Source: Hibiscus mutabilis
Lineage: Eukaryota; Streptophyta; Magnoliopsida; Malvales; Malvaceae
Direction: 5' to 3'
NCBI GenBank assembly: GCA_019671005.1
Contig: CM033718.1
Coordinates: 29,838,508 to 29,902,507, forward strand
Length of the DNA: 64,000 bases
Shown here: piece by piece, positions 32,802 through 44,087 of the stretch
How the letters are laid out: every line of letters starts with the position of its first letter
Numbering within the stretch: the stretch's first letter is position 1
Translations under genes and position numbers: made by a program
Notes under the pieces: generated by a model
Seen by the model: only the letters and a program-made list of their open reading frames with translations
Databases searched by the model: none
What the model was told of the DNA's origin: nothing

Positions 32802-35800
32802 TCTAATACCCCAAAGTTGGCTTAGTAGGATGTTACCATCCTAATGTATCCTTTTTATTTATTTCTTGTAACATTCTAAATAAGCGTTTAGTTATAAGTT
32901 ATCATTTGATCAAATGTTTTTATGCTATAGAATGTCATCTATAAGGCTAATTAAATAGATTGTGATTAAATTGAAACAATGAGGAAGTGAGTAGCAAAAG
33001 TATAAGGATTAGAACGAATAGAAAGACTAGTTGAATGTTTGCATGGTAAACTAAAATTGGTACAAGGATTTGTACACTTGTCATAGGAGAATTAAGACAA
33101 CTTGGGGAAGGGATATATTAGGAGAGTTATTCCACATTCATCCCTATTTTCTTCTCATCTGATCGAAGCAACTTAGATGGAAAAGGAGAAAGAGAGTTCG
33201 AAAGTGAGCTAGAGAATGAGAGTTTAAAGCTAAGAATTTCCTATGTTTTGAAACATTGTTGAGAATTGTTTACGAGCGAAGGTAATCTAATTCGTTCTCC
33301 TCTTTATCTAAAGATTAAATCTGAAATCTTGCTCTTTAAATTCTCATGAACTTGCGATTGTTTGAGTTAATAGAACATTAGGTTATAACTTGTGAAATTG
33401 GAAAACGAAGTTCATTTAGATCTTTGATTCATTTGCATGATGTTTGATAGAATTGTAATGGCTATGATTCTAGTTACAAATTAGCTTGAATGAAAAGTTG
33501 ATAATTGTTGACTTCACAAAATGTAAGAAATCGAGTGTGGGTTGTTTTATGAATTAAAAGTTGTTGTGATTTTAAAGTGCGACTTTGGTATGTCTAAAAG
33601 AAAGATGTAACAAGTTGAAACAAGGGGAAATGGTTATATTAGTTAAGTATTAAATTACAACTAAATAGAAATTAATTAAGGGATTTATGGACTGTTTTAA
33701 GTCTGTAAAAGCAGAGTATACAAAGTCTGGGCAGTTTCGCTAAAATGAGAACTTTTATGGACTAATCTAGTATGAATAAATCAGGGGAGGTAGCTGATTG
33801 TAAGAATAAAAGGTCGTTAAAATGTTATATGAGCTGTTCTGGGTTAAAAACTGGTAGAAATGTATAGATTGGGATTGTTTTGTAAAAGAATAATAGAATA
33901 GAGGACTGTGTTGTATTGAATGGACTTGGAGACTATTTTATAAGTCTAAACACTGATTTGTAACTTTTAAAAATACATTCTATGAAGATGGGTTGTTTTG
34001 AATGCATATGAGTGACTTTATGAATGCCAAGAATTGTTTTGTTTGAGTGTAAAGAATTGTGGAATTTTGTGATACTTATAAGCATCAATACAAAGTGTAT
34101 GAGGTTGTTTTGAACATGTATGTCCGTGTGTTTATGTGATTGAAATTGTTTTACAATTTTAGGAATCCTTGATGGATTATTTTGTAAGGAATGAAATGGA
34201 TACCAGATTTAAAGGCTGATTTGAATAATATAGACTTGATCAAGAGTGCTTGTGAATTTAGGGGTGACTACATGAATCTCATGACTGCTTTAATTACTTG
34301 AAGTTGCAATGCTTGTTTGGTAGTCTGATTTGCATATCTAAAAGAGAAGTGCTATATTATTAATACATGTCAAGTGACTTAAAAGGGCATAGAGATACAA
34401 TAGGAAATTGACCCGATATACACAAATGTAAATGGAAATAAATGGGGCTGTTTGGTTAGACATATGTATATGATTTGGGGTTGAATTTCATATAGGAACA
34501 TCTCTATGGATTGTTTTCTTAGTACCTTGAAAGTTGTTGGATTGTTGAGCCATGTGCATGTGTTTAAATGAAATATGGAACTGTTTTAACCGATTGAACA
34601 ACAAGGTTTATGCAAACTGCCCTACTTTGGCTATACATGATTATTTGTGGACTATTTTAGTGATAATATATTGTGTGTACAAATTCTAGACTTTGGTTTT
34701 GTTTTATTGATGTGTATAGACACGTTTAGGGGGCTATTTTGGTAGATAAATAAGCCTTTTGGACTGATTTGATAAGATAGAACAGATTTATGAATCAGCC
34801 CTGTGTTGTATTAGTGAAGTAATGATTGTTTGTCTACATATATACATACATTAGGGATAGATTTAATTCACAAGTATGATATATGTGATAATTGAACATT
34901 GTGGTCTGATTTATTATGATAGAAAGTGTATACATGAGATTCACACTGTTGTGTATGAAAATGAGTAAAGAACAAGACTGATTTGAACTTATAGGTAAGG
35001 TATGAATTAAAAGTCTGCTTAGTTTTTGTATATTGGCAGTAGGTTTAAAAATTCACTATAAATTGTATTGGTGGAATTAGAATCTATAATTTATATGGTT
35101 GAAAAGCTCGTCATGTCTAGTTTCATTTAAAATAAACGAAGCTGAATTTCAAGTTTTATAACAGCTGGAAGAAACAATTGTTCAAAGACAGTGTAATCTG
35201 CTTGGCAACATAATTAAGTATATATTAAGATTAAAAACTGCATTAATTCATAAAAAGTAAAAATGCAATGACTATATGGTTAGAAAGCTAGTTGAGTTAG
35301 CTTTCCAATGGTGTAAATGGTTCAAAATTATGATATACGAAATAGAAGTTATGAAATTTTAACTGAATGATGCGCAGTCTGCCTGGTAGCAGCAGTCATA
35401 TAAGATATTATAAAATAACCTAGAAAACATGAATATAGGGAGATTGTTTTGAGATTATATAAACACGTGTGATTTTGGACTATCTTAAGTATGTCTATAT
35501 ACTATAAATTGTTTGATAAATGTATACATCCATTGATAGGGCTGTTTGGTTACATTCGAACACCTACATAGACTGTTTTGATCCATAAATTTGTGCCTAC
35601 ATGAAAATGAAATTGTTTGTTATATATGTAATCAATTGAGGGTTTTGATCCATCTATTGCTTTTTTTTAGGTACATGTTGGGCATGATTGGGTAGGAGAT
35701 AAGAGTAATTGGAAGCTAGAAGAGTTTGTGGAATTCAGGTATCCCATAATGTTGGGATAAAAGGTGAGTGTAGTCACATGAGTCTTGGGTAACACAGAGT

Positions 35801-37779
35801 TATCCTGATGTATAATTTGTTGCTATTAAGTATTAAATGTTTATGGATGAATTGCATTATACATGTACATTGTGTAAAATGGCTCAAATAGAGCTAATTG
35901 AGGATGAGCTTGCATTCATAGATGTCATTCATGTTAAGACCTTGATAATGTTGCATATGCTACGCTTAAAATGCCTTACTATGCTTGAATGATTGATTAT
36001 GGAATCCCTTGATATTGAGATGAATGGTATACTTGTTATAAAGCTTGAAATATGATATAAGTAGTTGAAATAAGGAAACAAGCAAGGTTACGTGTAACCT
36101 AAGAAATCTCTGTTAACTTCAAAAGTAAAGCTACTCGTACAATAAGCAACTTCTCGAATATCAAAACTAAGATAAAACATGTAAGTTGCCTCTTTAAATG
36201 GAAGACCTTGGATCTATTGGATGATGCCTGATAGTATGGACTACGGTCTCCTGTTTAGTACTTCGAGTACTCTTGTCTTCCTGGATGGAATAAACTACGA
36301 TCCCTTGATTGGTACTTCGTGTACCCTTGTTTAACTATTGCTCGGGGGATGCCTCATTGATATGTTTCGATATTAGCCATTTCTATGTGCTTTGAGCTAA
36401 GTATCGCCTGGACTAATATTATCCATCACCAACAGAGATCCAAGGCAAACCTGTAAAAGTCATGAAATGATTATAATTAAGTGAAGAATACAAGAGAGTT
36501 ATGATCAAGCAATTTAACTAACAGCTCTTGGTGAGCTCTGTAATTGATGGCTATTGGTGAGCATTGTAAATGGAAACTCTTAGTGAGCATGATACTCGGT
36601 TAAGGCCCTTGGTGAACAGGAAAAAAGATTTACGACTCTTAAGAATTGAGAAAACTTTTGAATTAAGCCTGAAGATTAATAAAAAGAATAAATAAAGACA
36701 TTGTATAATATGTTAATTTAAATAATTATAAAGACTTGGTTGATCATCATTATTCCTTAGTTGACTATTACCTTGTTCTCCCATGAATACTACCTCACTT
36801 AGGCTATATAAGCCTAATGCATTCCAATTCATGCATTGCAGGTTAATCAAGTGTGATTGCCTCTATTGTGGTTGAGAATTACGAGTCTTGGTTCAAAGTT
36901 CATGTAGATTTTGGAAACTATTTTAGATAGTTTACTCCTAGGATGGTGGCATATGCTTGTTTGTTAAGAATTGTATCTTATGATTTGTATAATCATTATT
37001 TGATTGTTACTTTGTTGTAAGGAGTATACAGTATATGTATTCGAATGGATTTTGGGGAAATAAACTTGTGTAAATTACTTGATTGGTGAGTCTTGGCTCA
37101 AGCAAGATATTAAGTTCGGTATGTTGCAAATTGAGTGATCACCGTAAATGGTAATCTTGTTAATTTGACAAAACTTGAAGTAAAGAATGGGACAAGAAAC
37201 TATATGGTCGAATGGATCCTTAATCAATAGAACATGTTATTCAACTGTTGTGTAATTACTATGGTATAACCAATGTTTGAATGACTAGCTATGTATTGTA
37301 TGGATCGTTGGTGAAACGATGTTATAGGCATAAGTTGTGATAGGTTATTATGTGTGTTTTTATGGACCTTGGTGAATTGTTGATTAAATAAAATTGTGAG
37401 TCAAACTGTTTGGGGACTGCCTTAATAATGGGAAAATTGAATCGACCCAAATACACGTTGGGGAAGCATAGTATTAATTATCCACGTAAGACCTATGAGT
37501 AAAAGTTGTAGCCATATCTATGTGTTTCTTAACTAGTACAGTTGTGCTACAAGTGAGCTTCTGGTTTTAATCAATCGATGTTGTGTGTATTATGTTCATA
37601 ATGATTAAATACTTCAAAGGAAATAGAATCCAAGAAAGTTTATAAGAAACAAGAAAACATAATGTTATTTATGGTCAGTGTAAAGAAAATTTGAAATTTT
37701 TTGGTTCATGCTTTCGATTTTTCCTTGCCCTAACATTCTCGAATTTGGTTTTCTTCTAAGCCAGGTTGAGAACATTACA
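32802..37779 (+). repeat. T3 5' LTR (about 5.0 kb)
   Basis: It ends GAGAACATTACA at 37779, two bases before the primer-binding site. At 4978 bp it is unusually long. Between about 33690 and 35600 it is filled with degenerate repeats of a GGACTGTTTTG-like core. Downstream come the donor-like AAGGTGAGT at 35762, GGACTACGGTCT at 36238-36249, the hairpin TTAGGCT-ATATA-AGCCTAA at 36799-36817, GCAG at 36841 and CTCCTAGGATGGTGGCAT near 36935. No ORF is supported. Confidence 0.85.
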
Positions 37780-37975
37780 AATTGGTATCAGAGCATGGTT
37801 GTCTAGTGTGCCACCTAGGAGTTCAAATTTTTGTTTCGTATTGGTAAATTGTAACCAATACACGTGGTTTGTTTTGTATGAAACTCATAATATATGAAAT
37901 AATTCTGAGATTGATAGCACGAAATTGTTGTCATTGCAGAAATTCAAGAACGAATTTCTTTTAACGGGGAGGAAT
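37780..37975 (+). other. T3 interior: primer-binding site and polypurine tract only
   Basis: TGGTATCAGAGC at 37783-37794 is a perfect initiator tRNA-Met-type site. At the right, AATTCAAGAACGAATTTCTT then TTAACGGGGAGGAAT (to 37975) is the usual Tekay polypurine region. Only about 150 bp lie between. The element therefore keeps the signals needed to be copied in trans but no genes. Confidence 0.85.
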
Positions 37976-40900
37976 TGTAATACCCCAAAGTTGGCTTAGT
38001 AGGATGTTACCATCCTAATGTATCCTTTTTATTTGTTTCTTGTAACATTCTAAATAAGGGTTTAGTTATAAGTTATCATTTGATTAAATGTTTTTATGCT
38101 ATAGAATGTCATCTATAAGGCTAATTAAATAGATTGTGATTAAATTGAAACAATGAGGAAGTGAGTAGCAAAAGTATAAGGATCAGAATGAATAGAAAGA
38201 CTAGTTGGATGTTTGCATGGTAAACTAAAATTTGTACACTTGTCATAGGAGAATTAATACAAGTTGGGGAAGGGATTGATTATGAGAGTTATTCAACATT
38301 CATCCCTCTTTTCTTCTCATCTGATCGAAGCAAATTAGATGGAAAGGGAGAAAGAGAAAGTTCGAAAGTGAGCTGGAGAATGGGAGTTTAAAGCCAAGAA
38401 TTTCCTATGATTGGAAATGTTGTTGAGAATTGTTTAAGAGCGAATGTAATCTAATTCTTTCTTCCCCTTTATCTAAAGATTAAATCTGAAATCTTGCTCT
38501 TTAAATTCTCATGAACTTATGATTGTTTGAGTTGATAGAACATTAGGTTATAACTTGTGAAATTGGAAAACGAAGTTCATTCAGATCTTTGAATCATTTT
38601 CATGATGTTTGATAGAATTGAAATGGCTGTGATTCTAGTTACAAATTAGCTTGAATCAAAAGTTGATAATTGTTGACTTCACAAAATGTAAGAAATCAAT
38701 TGTGGCCTGTTTTATGAATTAAAATTGTTGTGATTTTAAAGTGTGATTGTGGTATGTCTAAAAGAAAGATATAACAACTTGAAACAAGGGAAAGATGATT
38801 ATGTTAGTTAAGTAATAAATTACAACTGAATAGAAATTAATTAAGGGATTTATGGACTATTTTAAGTCTATAAAAGTAGAGTATACAAAGTCTGGGCAGT
38901 TTCGCTAAAATGAGAACTTTTATGGACTAATCTAGTATGAATAAATCAGGGGAGGTAGCTGATTGTAAGATTAAAAGGTTGTTAATATGTTTTATGAGCT
39001 ATTCTGGGTTAAAAACTGGTAGAAGTGTATAGATTGAGACTGTTTTGTCAAAGAATAATAGAATAGTGGATTGTGCTATAGTGAATGGACTTGGAGACTA
39101 TTTTATAAGTCTAAGCACTGATTTTTAACTTTTAAAAATGGATTCTATGAAGAGGGGCTGTTTTGAATACATATGAGTGACTTTATGAATGCGAAGAATT
39201 GTTCTGTTTGAGTGTAAAGAATTGTGGATTTTTGTGATACTTATAAGCATGAATACAAAGTGTATGAGATTGTTTTTTACATGTATGTATGTGTGTTTTT
39301 ATGACTGAAATTGTTTTACAATTTTAGGAATCCTTGATGGATTGTTTTGTAAGGAATGAAATGGATACCTAAATCTTTGAGTTGTTGTGGTTTGAATGAG
39401 TAGGAGTGTTTATGGCAATTGTACACTGTTTAGGTAATTGTACACTATTTTGTGGCAATTTGTAAACTGTATTGTAAATAGTTTTGGGGCATTGATTCTG
39501 CCCTATTTTACATGAATTAGAGTATATATAAGTGTGGTTAATTGTAGTGAAGAATGTATATGAACATGCTGCTAGAATTGTGTATGTTATATACTTGTAA
39601 CATTGCCTTGATTGAATGATTATATGATCTTATTTTGACATGCTTGTATATGTGTAATGTGTTAGAACCAGGATTGAACTTGGTGGATGAGGAAACAATG
39701 GAACATCCTAAAGCCAAGAACAAAGGAGTGTGGATCCAAGACTAGCTAAGCTTGGAGCATTGTGAGTGTAGTTATCTCTAGGGTTAGGACTAGGTCCTAA
39801 CCAATGCATGCTTGTTTACATTCTTGTAATGCTGGAATAAACCTAATATGGTCTTGACTTAATAAGGGAAGAATGACTAGTAATGTATGAAATTTGATCA
39901 CATCTTGAATACATGTTTTACTCAAATGCTAAGCATGTTTAAGTGTTTACATTGGTTCTTGTATCTGTCATGATGCATGTGATCGAATGCTAAAGAACTT
40001 GCTTGAGATACCATCTCATATTGGTGAAATAAAACATAAGAATTAAATGATATGTGAGCTATGGCTCAAATGGCCTAAGGGCCTAATATGAAATGAACTT
40101 GTTTGACATGATCTTGATCTTTATAAACTTGTATAACTGGTAAATCGAACAACCTTGGTAGCTAGTTGGACTAGGTAAAAGGGCATGCCTTAGAGTCTAG
40201 AGCTCATTGTGTCAGGGTGGACTACGGTCCAGGGCTAAGGCCCCTATTTGGCAACAGACGAGGGTGCGTATGTGGTCTTTAGCGATAGTAGGAGGGTTGA
40301 CCAGCACTACGGTGCATCTTGTGGCGACAGTTAGTTGGAGACTCAGTTACCTATACAAACTAAGTACCAAAGAGGTTGTGTTTAAATGATAACAAATGTA
40401 ATAACAATCCTAAAACACATGTTACTTGTCTTGAAAGCCATGAATTGTATGTTACTTGTCATGTAAGCATGACTTACTTGATTACTTGTTTTGTAAGCAA
40501 TGATGTGCTTGATTCTTGATATGAAAACATGAAGTATGATTTCTTGTTTCCTGTATCCTATACTAGCCGAATGCATGAAATCCTTAGCTAGGATTATCTT
40601 AATGCTTGAAAGCCTTAGCTAAGATCACTCTAATGCTTGAAAACCTTAGCTAGGTTCATTCTTGATTAAATGACACATGACTTGACATAACAAATGGTTA
40701 GAACTAGTTACTACCTCACTAAGTACATTCTTGTACTTATCACTCTCATTTTCATTTTTCTCAACTACAGGATAAAGGATTTGTTCGTAGCTTGATCTTG
40801 AAGCTTGTTACCTTGAGCTAGAAGCAAGTCACACAAGCATTGCCTAAGTATGGTTCCATACTTGTTTTGTACATCTCCTAGTTTGGTGGAACTAGATTGT

Positions 40901-41399
40901 ATAGAGTGTATCTTGATCATGCATTTTGGAATACTTGAAACTTGTATATATATTGGTCCTGTATGGGCCTACTATGTTTATGATCTTGATTAATAAATGA
41001 GAAACAAGTTGTATTGAACTTAGATTACATGTAATGGAATGATTTTGTTGCGCATATATGAGATTACAAATGGTATGATCAAGTGTTGATCTAGTTTGCT
41101 TTAAAATAATTCGAATGCCTTGTTTATGTACATGTGTATGCTTGAATTGAAAGTAGAATGAGATGAACCATGCTACTTGACTCACCAATCGAATGCCTTA
41201 TAAAATGTTATGGTCTTGTATGAACACATCTTGATGTAAGTGTCTTGTGTGTTTGAATAGTGATTGGCAAATGTGTATAATTTGATTGGAAACAAGTTCA
41301 TGCAAATGCATGTTCTTGTATGAAGACACCTTGTCCGTGTCCTTGCTAGGTAAAGCTCCCGAGCCGGTTTGCTGCTAGCCCGGAGTAGGGGGTGTTACA
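37976..41399 (+). repeat. T3 3' LTR, mosaic
   Basis: It matches the 5' LTR from TGTAATACCCC up to about 39369 (ending GAAATGGATACC), corresponding to 34203. Beyond this it differs but keeps the Tekay LTR modules: GTGAGT at 39772, GGACTACGGTCC at 40219-40230, hairpin TAAGTAC-ATTCTT-GTACTTA at 40720-40739, ACTACAG at 40770 and CTCCTAGTTTGGTGG near 40876. It ends GGGGGTGTTACA at 41399. The second half probably comes from another Tekay family through recombination. Confidence 0.8.
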
Positions 41400-41468
41400 A
41401 TAATATTATAATTGGACAGGATATAATATATGTATATATATTTGTTTGGGCTTTTGTATATTGGACTG

Positions 41469-41499
<31 letters not shown>

Positions 41500-41870
41500 T
41501 GGGTTATTATTATTATTATATTTTTTATTGGGCTTTTAGTTAGTGTCTTCTTCTTTTTCATTTTGGTTTAACAATGATAATAATATAATGTTAATAATAA
41601 TAATAACATAATATAAATATAATAACAAAATATAATAATAATAATAATAATAACAATAATAAGATGACAATGATAGTAATAATAGCAATACTAGGGATAA
41701 TTAAGATAATATAAAGGAAATAACATACTATAATATTTAGGGATTTTTCAATTAGATAATAACATTGTAACAAAAATATGATATCAACATATATATAATA
41801 CTACTATAATATTAGACCATTAATACTTAATAAATAATACTAGTAGTTTCCCTTTCATTGAAAATAAAGA
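41400..41870 (-). repeat. Tat-D LTR fragment (left piece)
   Basis: This matches Tat-C LTR 31857-32335 and Tat-D 56760-57225, including the (AT)n, (TTA)n and AAT runs. It joins T3 at its left. The LTR continues at 48443-48575, so Tat-E interrupts it, with roughly 40 bases lost at the left junction. Confidence 0.82.
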
Positions 41871-41938
41871 GGCCTTCATTACAAAATAGACAAAAATATG
41901 ATATCAACATATATATATATAATACTATAATATTCGAT
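41871..41938. other. Junction filler with a local duplication
   Basis: After TTTCCCTTT come about 20 unmatched bases. Then about 43 bases at 41893-41935 repeat the nearby Tat-D LTR sequence at 41775-41814 (AAAAATATGATATCAACATA...). Tat-E pol begins immediately after. The structure fits templated filler DNA made during break repair. Confidence 0.65.
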
Positions 41939-42740
41939 GTGCTACTTGTTGGAGCAACATGATGAGTCTAGAAGAAAAGAGAGGGCTATCTACTATTTGA
42001 GCAAGAAGTTCATCGATTGTGAAACTCGATATCCACAAAAATTGTGTTGTGCATTAGTGTGGGCTACCAAGAGACTCGGGCAATACATGTTATACCACAC
42101 CACTTGGTTGATATCCAAGTTGGATCTGCTGAAATTCTTGATGGAGGCTCCCGTATTAACCGAGAAGATGGCTCGTTGGCAAATGCTTTTGTCTAAATAA
42201 TACATTGTCTATGTGAGTCAGAAGGTAATTAACGGGAGTGCTATAGCGAACTTCCTTGCCAGTCGTGCTTTGGACAATTATGAGGCCTTAAACTTTAATT
42301 TTCTCGACGAAGATTTGATGTGCTTAACCATGGAAGAAAAGGCTACTTCAGAAGAAAATTCGTGGAAGCTTTATTTCGATGGGGCATGCAATGCATTAGG
42401 CCATGGCATAGGGGCGGTGTTAATCTCTCCAGAAAACTTCTACTATCCTTTCACAGGTAGATTGGAATTCTTTTGCACAAACAATATAGCTAAATATGAG
42501 GCTTGTGTCGTGGGCTTACGTGCGGCCATTAAAAGAAAAGTCAAAGTGCTTCAAGTTTTTGGAGATTCATCTTTGATTTTTTATCAACTCCGAAAATAAT
42601 AGGAAACAAGAGACTCGAAGTTGGTCAAGTACTATGATCTAATCAAAGAGTCGGTTAAAAACTTTGAGAAGATCAGCTTTGCTTACCTCCCAAGGGAAGA
42701 CAATCAGATGGCAGATGCTTTGGAACCTTGGTTGCAATGT
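41939..42740 (+). pseudogene. Tat-E RT end and archaeal-type RNase H
   Basis: The frame 41937-42200 has LLEQHDESRRKERAIYYLSK and WATKRLGQYMLYHTTWLIS, the RT-RNase H connection. The frame 42213-42599 contains WKLYFDGACNALGHGIGAV (catalytic Asp), AKYEACVVGL (Glu) and FGDSSLIFYQLRK (Asp); after a stop, EDNQMADAL supplies the last Asp near 42700. All four metal-binding residues are thus still visible. A stop at 42597-42599 and a frameshift near 42720 break the chain. Confidence 0.87.
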
Positions 42741-44087
42741 TTGAAGCAAGCATCGGAGCAAAAATGAAACCAATTAAGATGCAAGTCTTTGAAATACCAG
42801 CTCATTGCTATAACTTGGAAGAAGAGATAGATGGCAACCCATGGTACTATGATATCCTTCAATATATCAAGTTCCAAACTTACCCCGATGTGGCCAATGA
42901 AAATGATAAAAGGACTATTAGAAGGATGGCAGCATGATATGTACTAGACGGGGAGATTTTATACAAAAGAGGAAAAGACCAAATTTTTTTAAGATGTGTC
43001 AAGGCTCGAGAAGATAAAAGTATCGTAGCCAAGGTACACGATGGGTTATGTGGGACAAATGCCAACAGTTTTTCAATGGCTCGAAAAATTAAGAGATACA
43101 GTTACTTTTGGTCGACTATGGAAGGGGATTGTATCGACTATGCAAAGAAGTGCCACAAATGCCAGATATACGCCGTTAGGATCCATTCTTCACCCTTACC
43201 ATTGCATACCATGAATTCACCATGGCCGTTCTCTGTATGGGGCATGGATGTCATTGGTCAAATTCACCCAAAGGTGTCCAATGGACATCGTTTCATTATG
43301 GTGGTCATTGACAATTTCACCAAGTGGATGGAAGCAGCTTCCTATGCAAATATCACAAGAATAACGGTTTATAAGTTCTTGAAGAAAGAAATAATTTGCC
43401 GGTATGGTTTGCCAGAGAAGATCATCACCGAAAATGCTTCCAACATGAACAACATGATGATGACTGATGTGTGTGAACAATTCAACATAGTGCACCATAA
43501 TTCCACCGTCTATCGTCCCAAGATGAACGAGGCAGTAAAAGCGGCAAAAAAAATATCAAGAAGATCATTTTGAAGACAACAGATACTTTTAAAGACTGTC
43601 ATAAAAATTTGTTGTTTGCCCTGATTGCTTACCGAACATCCGTACATACGTCAACATGGGCAACACCCTATTCCTTGGTTTATGGTATGGAAACAATTCT
43701 AACTATGGAAATGAAGATTCCATCACTGCGGATATTGATTGAGGTAAAGTTGGAAGAGGCTGAGTGGGTACAATCACCGTTTGATTAGTTGAATCTCATT
43801 TAGGAGAAGAGACTAAAAGCCATTTTCCATGGTCAGATGTACCAAAAGAGAATGATGCGAGCTTACGACAAAAAGGTTCGCCCAAGGTAATTTTGAGAAG
43901 GAGATCTAGTGCTTAAAAGGATCTTGCAGATTCAAAAAGATTTCCGAGGAAAATGGATGCCTAATTGGGAAGGGCCTTATGTAGTTAAAAAGGTCTTTTC
44001 TAGAGGAACATTGATTTTAACAGAAATGTATGGGAACGAGTTAAGCAATCCAGTGAACTCAAACTCGGTAAAGAAATACTATGCGTA
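42741..44087 (+). pseudogene. Tat-E integrase remnant
   Basis: The frame 42728-42937, after a stop, leads into 43076-43573. The zinc knuckle KKCHKCQIYA keeps its Cys pair. The core shows WGMDVIGQIHPK (first Asp), IITENASNMNN, where the second Asp has become Glu, and NEAVKAAKK, where the Glu has become Lys. The last two catalytic residues are therefore lost. The frame 43570-43788 and the following sequence (AYRTSVHTSTWATPYSLVY, PNWEGPYVV) end KKYYA-stop at 44087. Confidence 0.88.

Larger units (their letters stand above)
32802..41399 (+). mobile_element. T3: Tekay-type element with long LTRs and almost no interior
   Basis: Two LTRs beginning TGTAATACCCCAAAGTTGG (the first TG altered to TC) surround 196 bp holding a perfect primer-binding site and polypurine tract. 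There is no gag or pol. The right LTR is mosaic. Flanks (AACCT at left, ATAAT at right) do not match, so the two ends probably come from different insertions. Confidence 0.83.
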
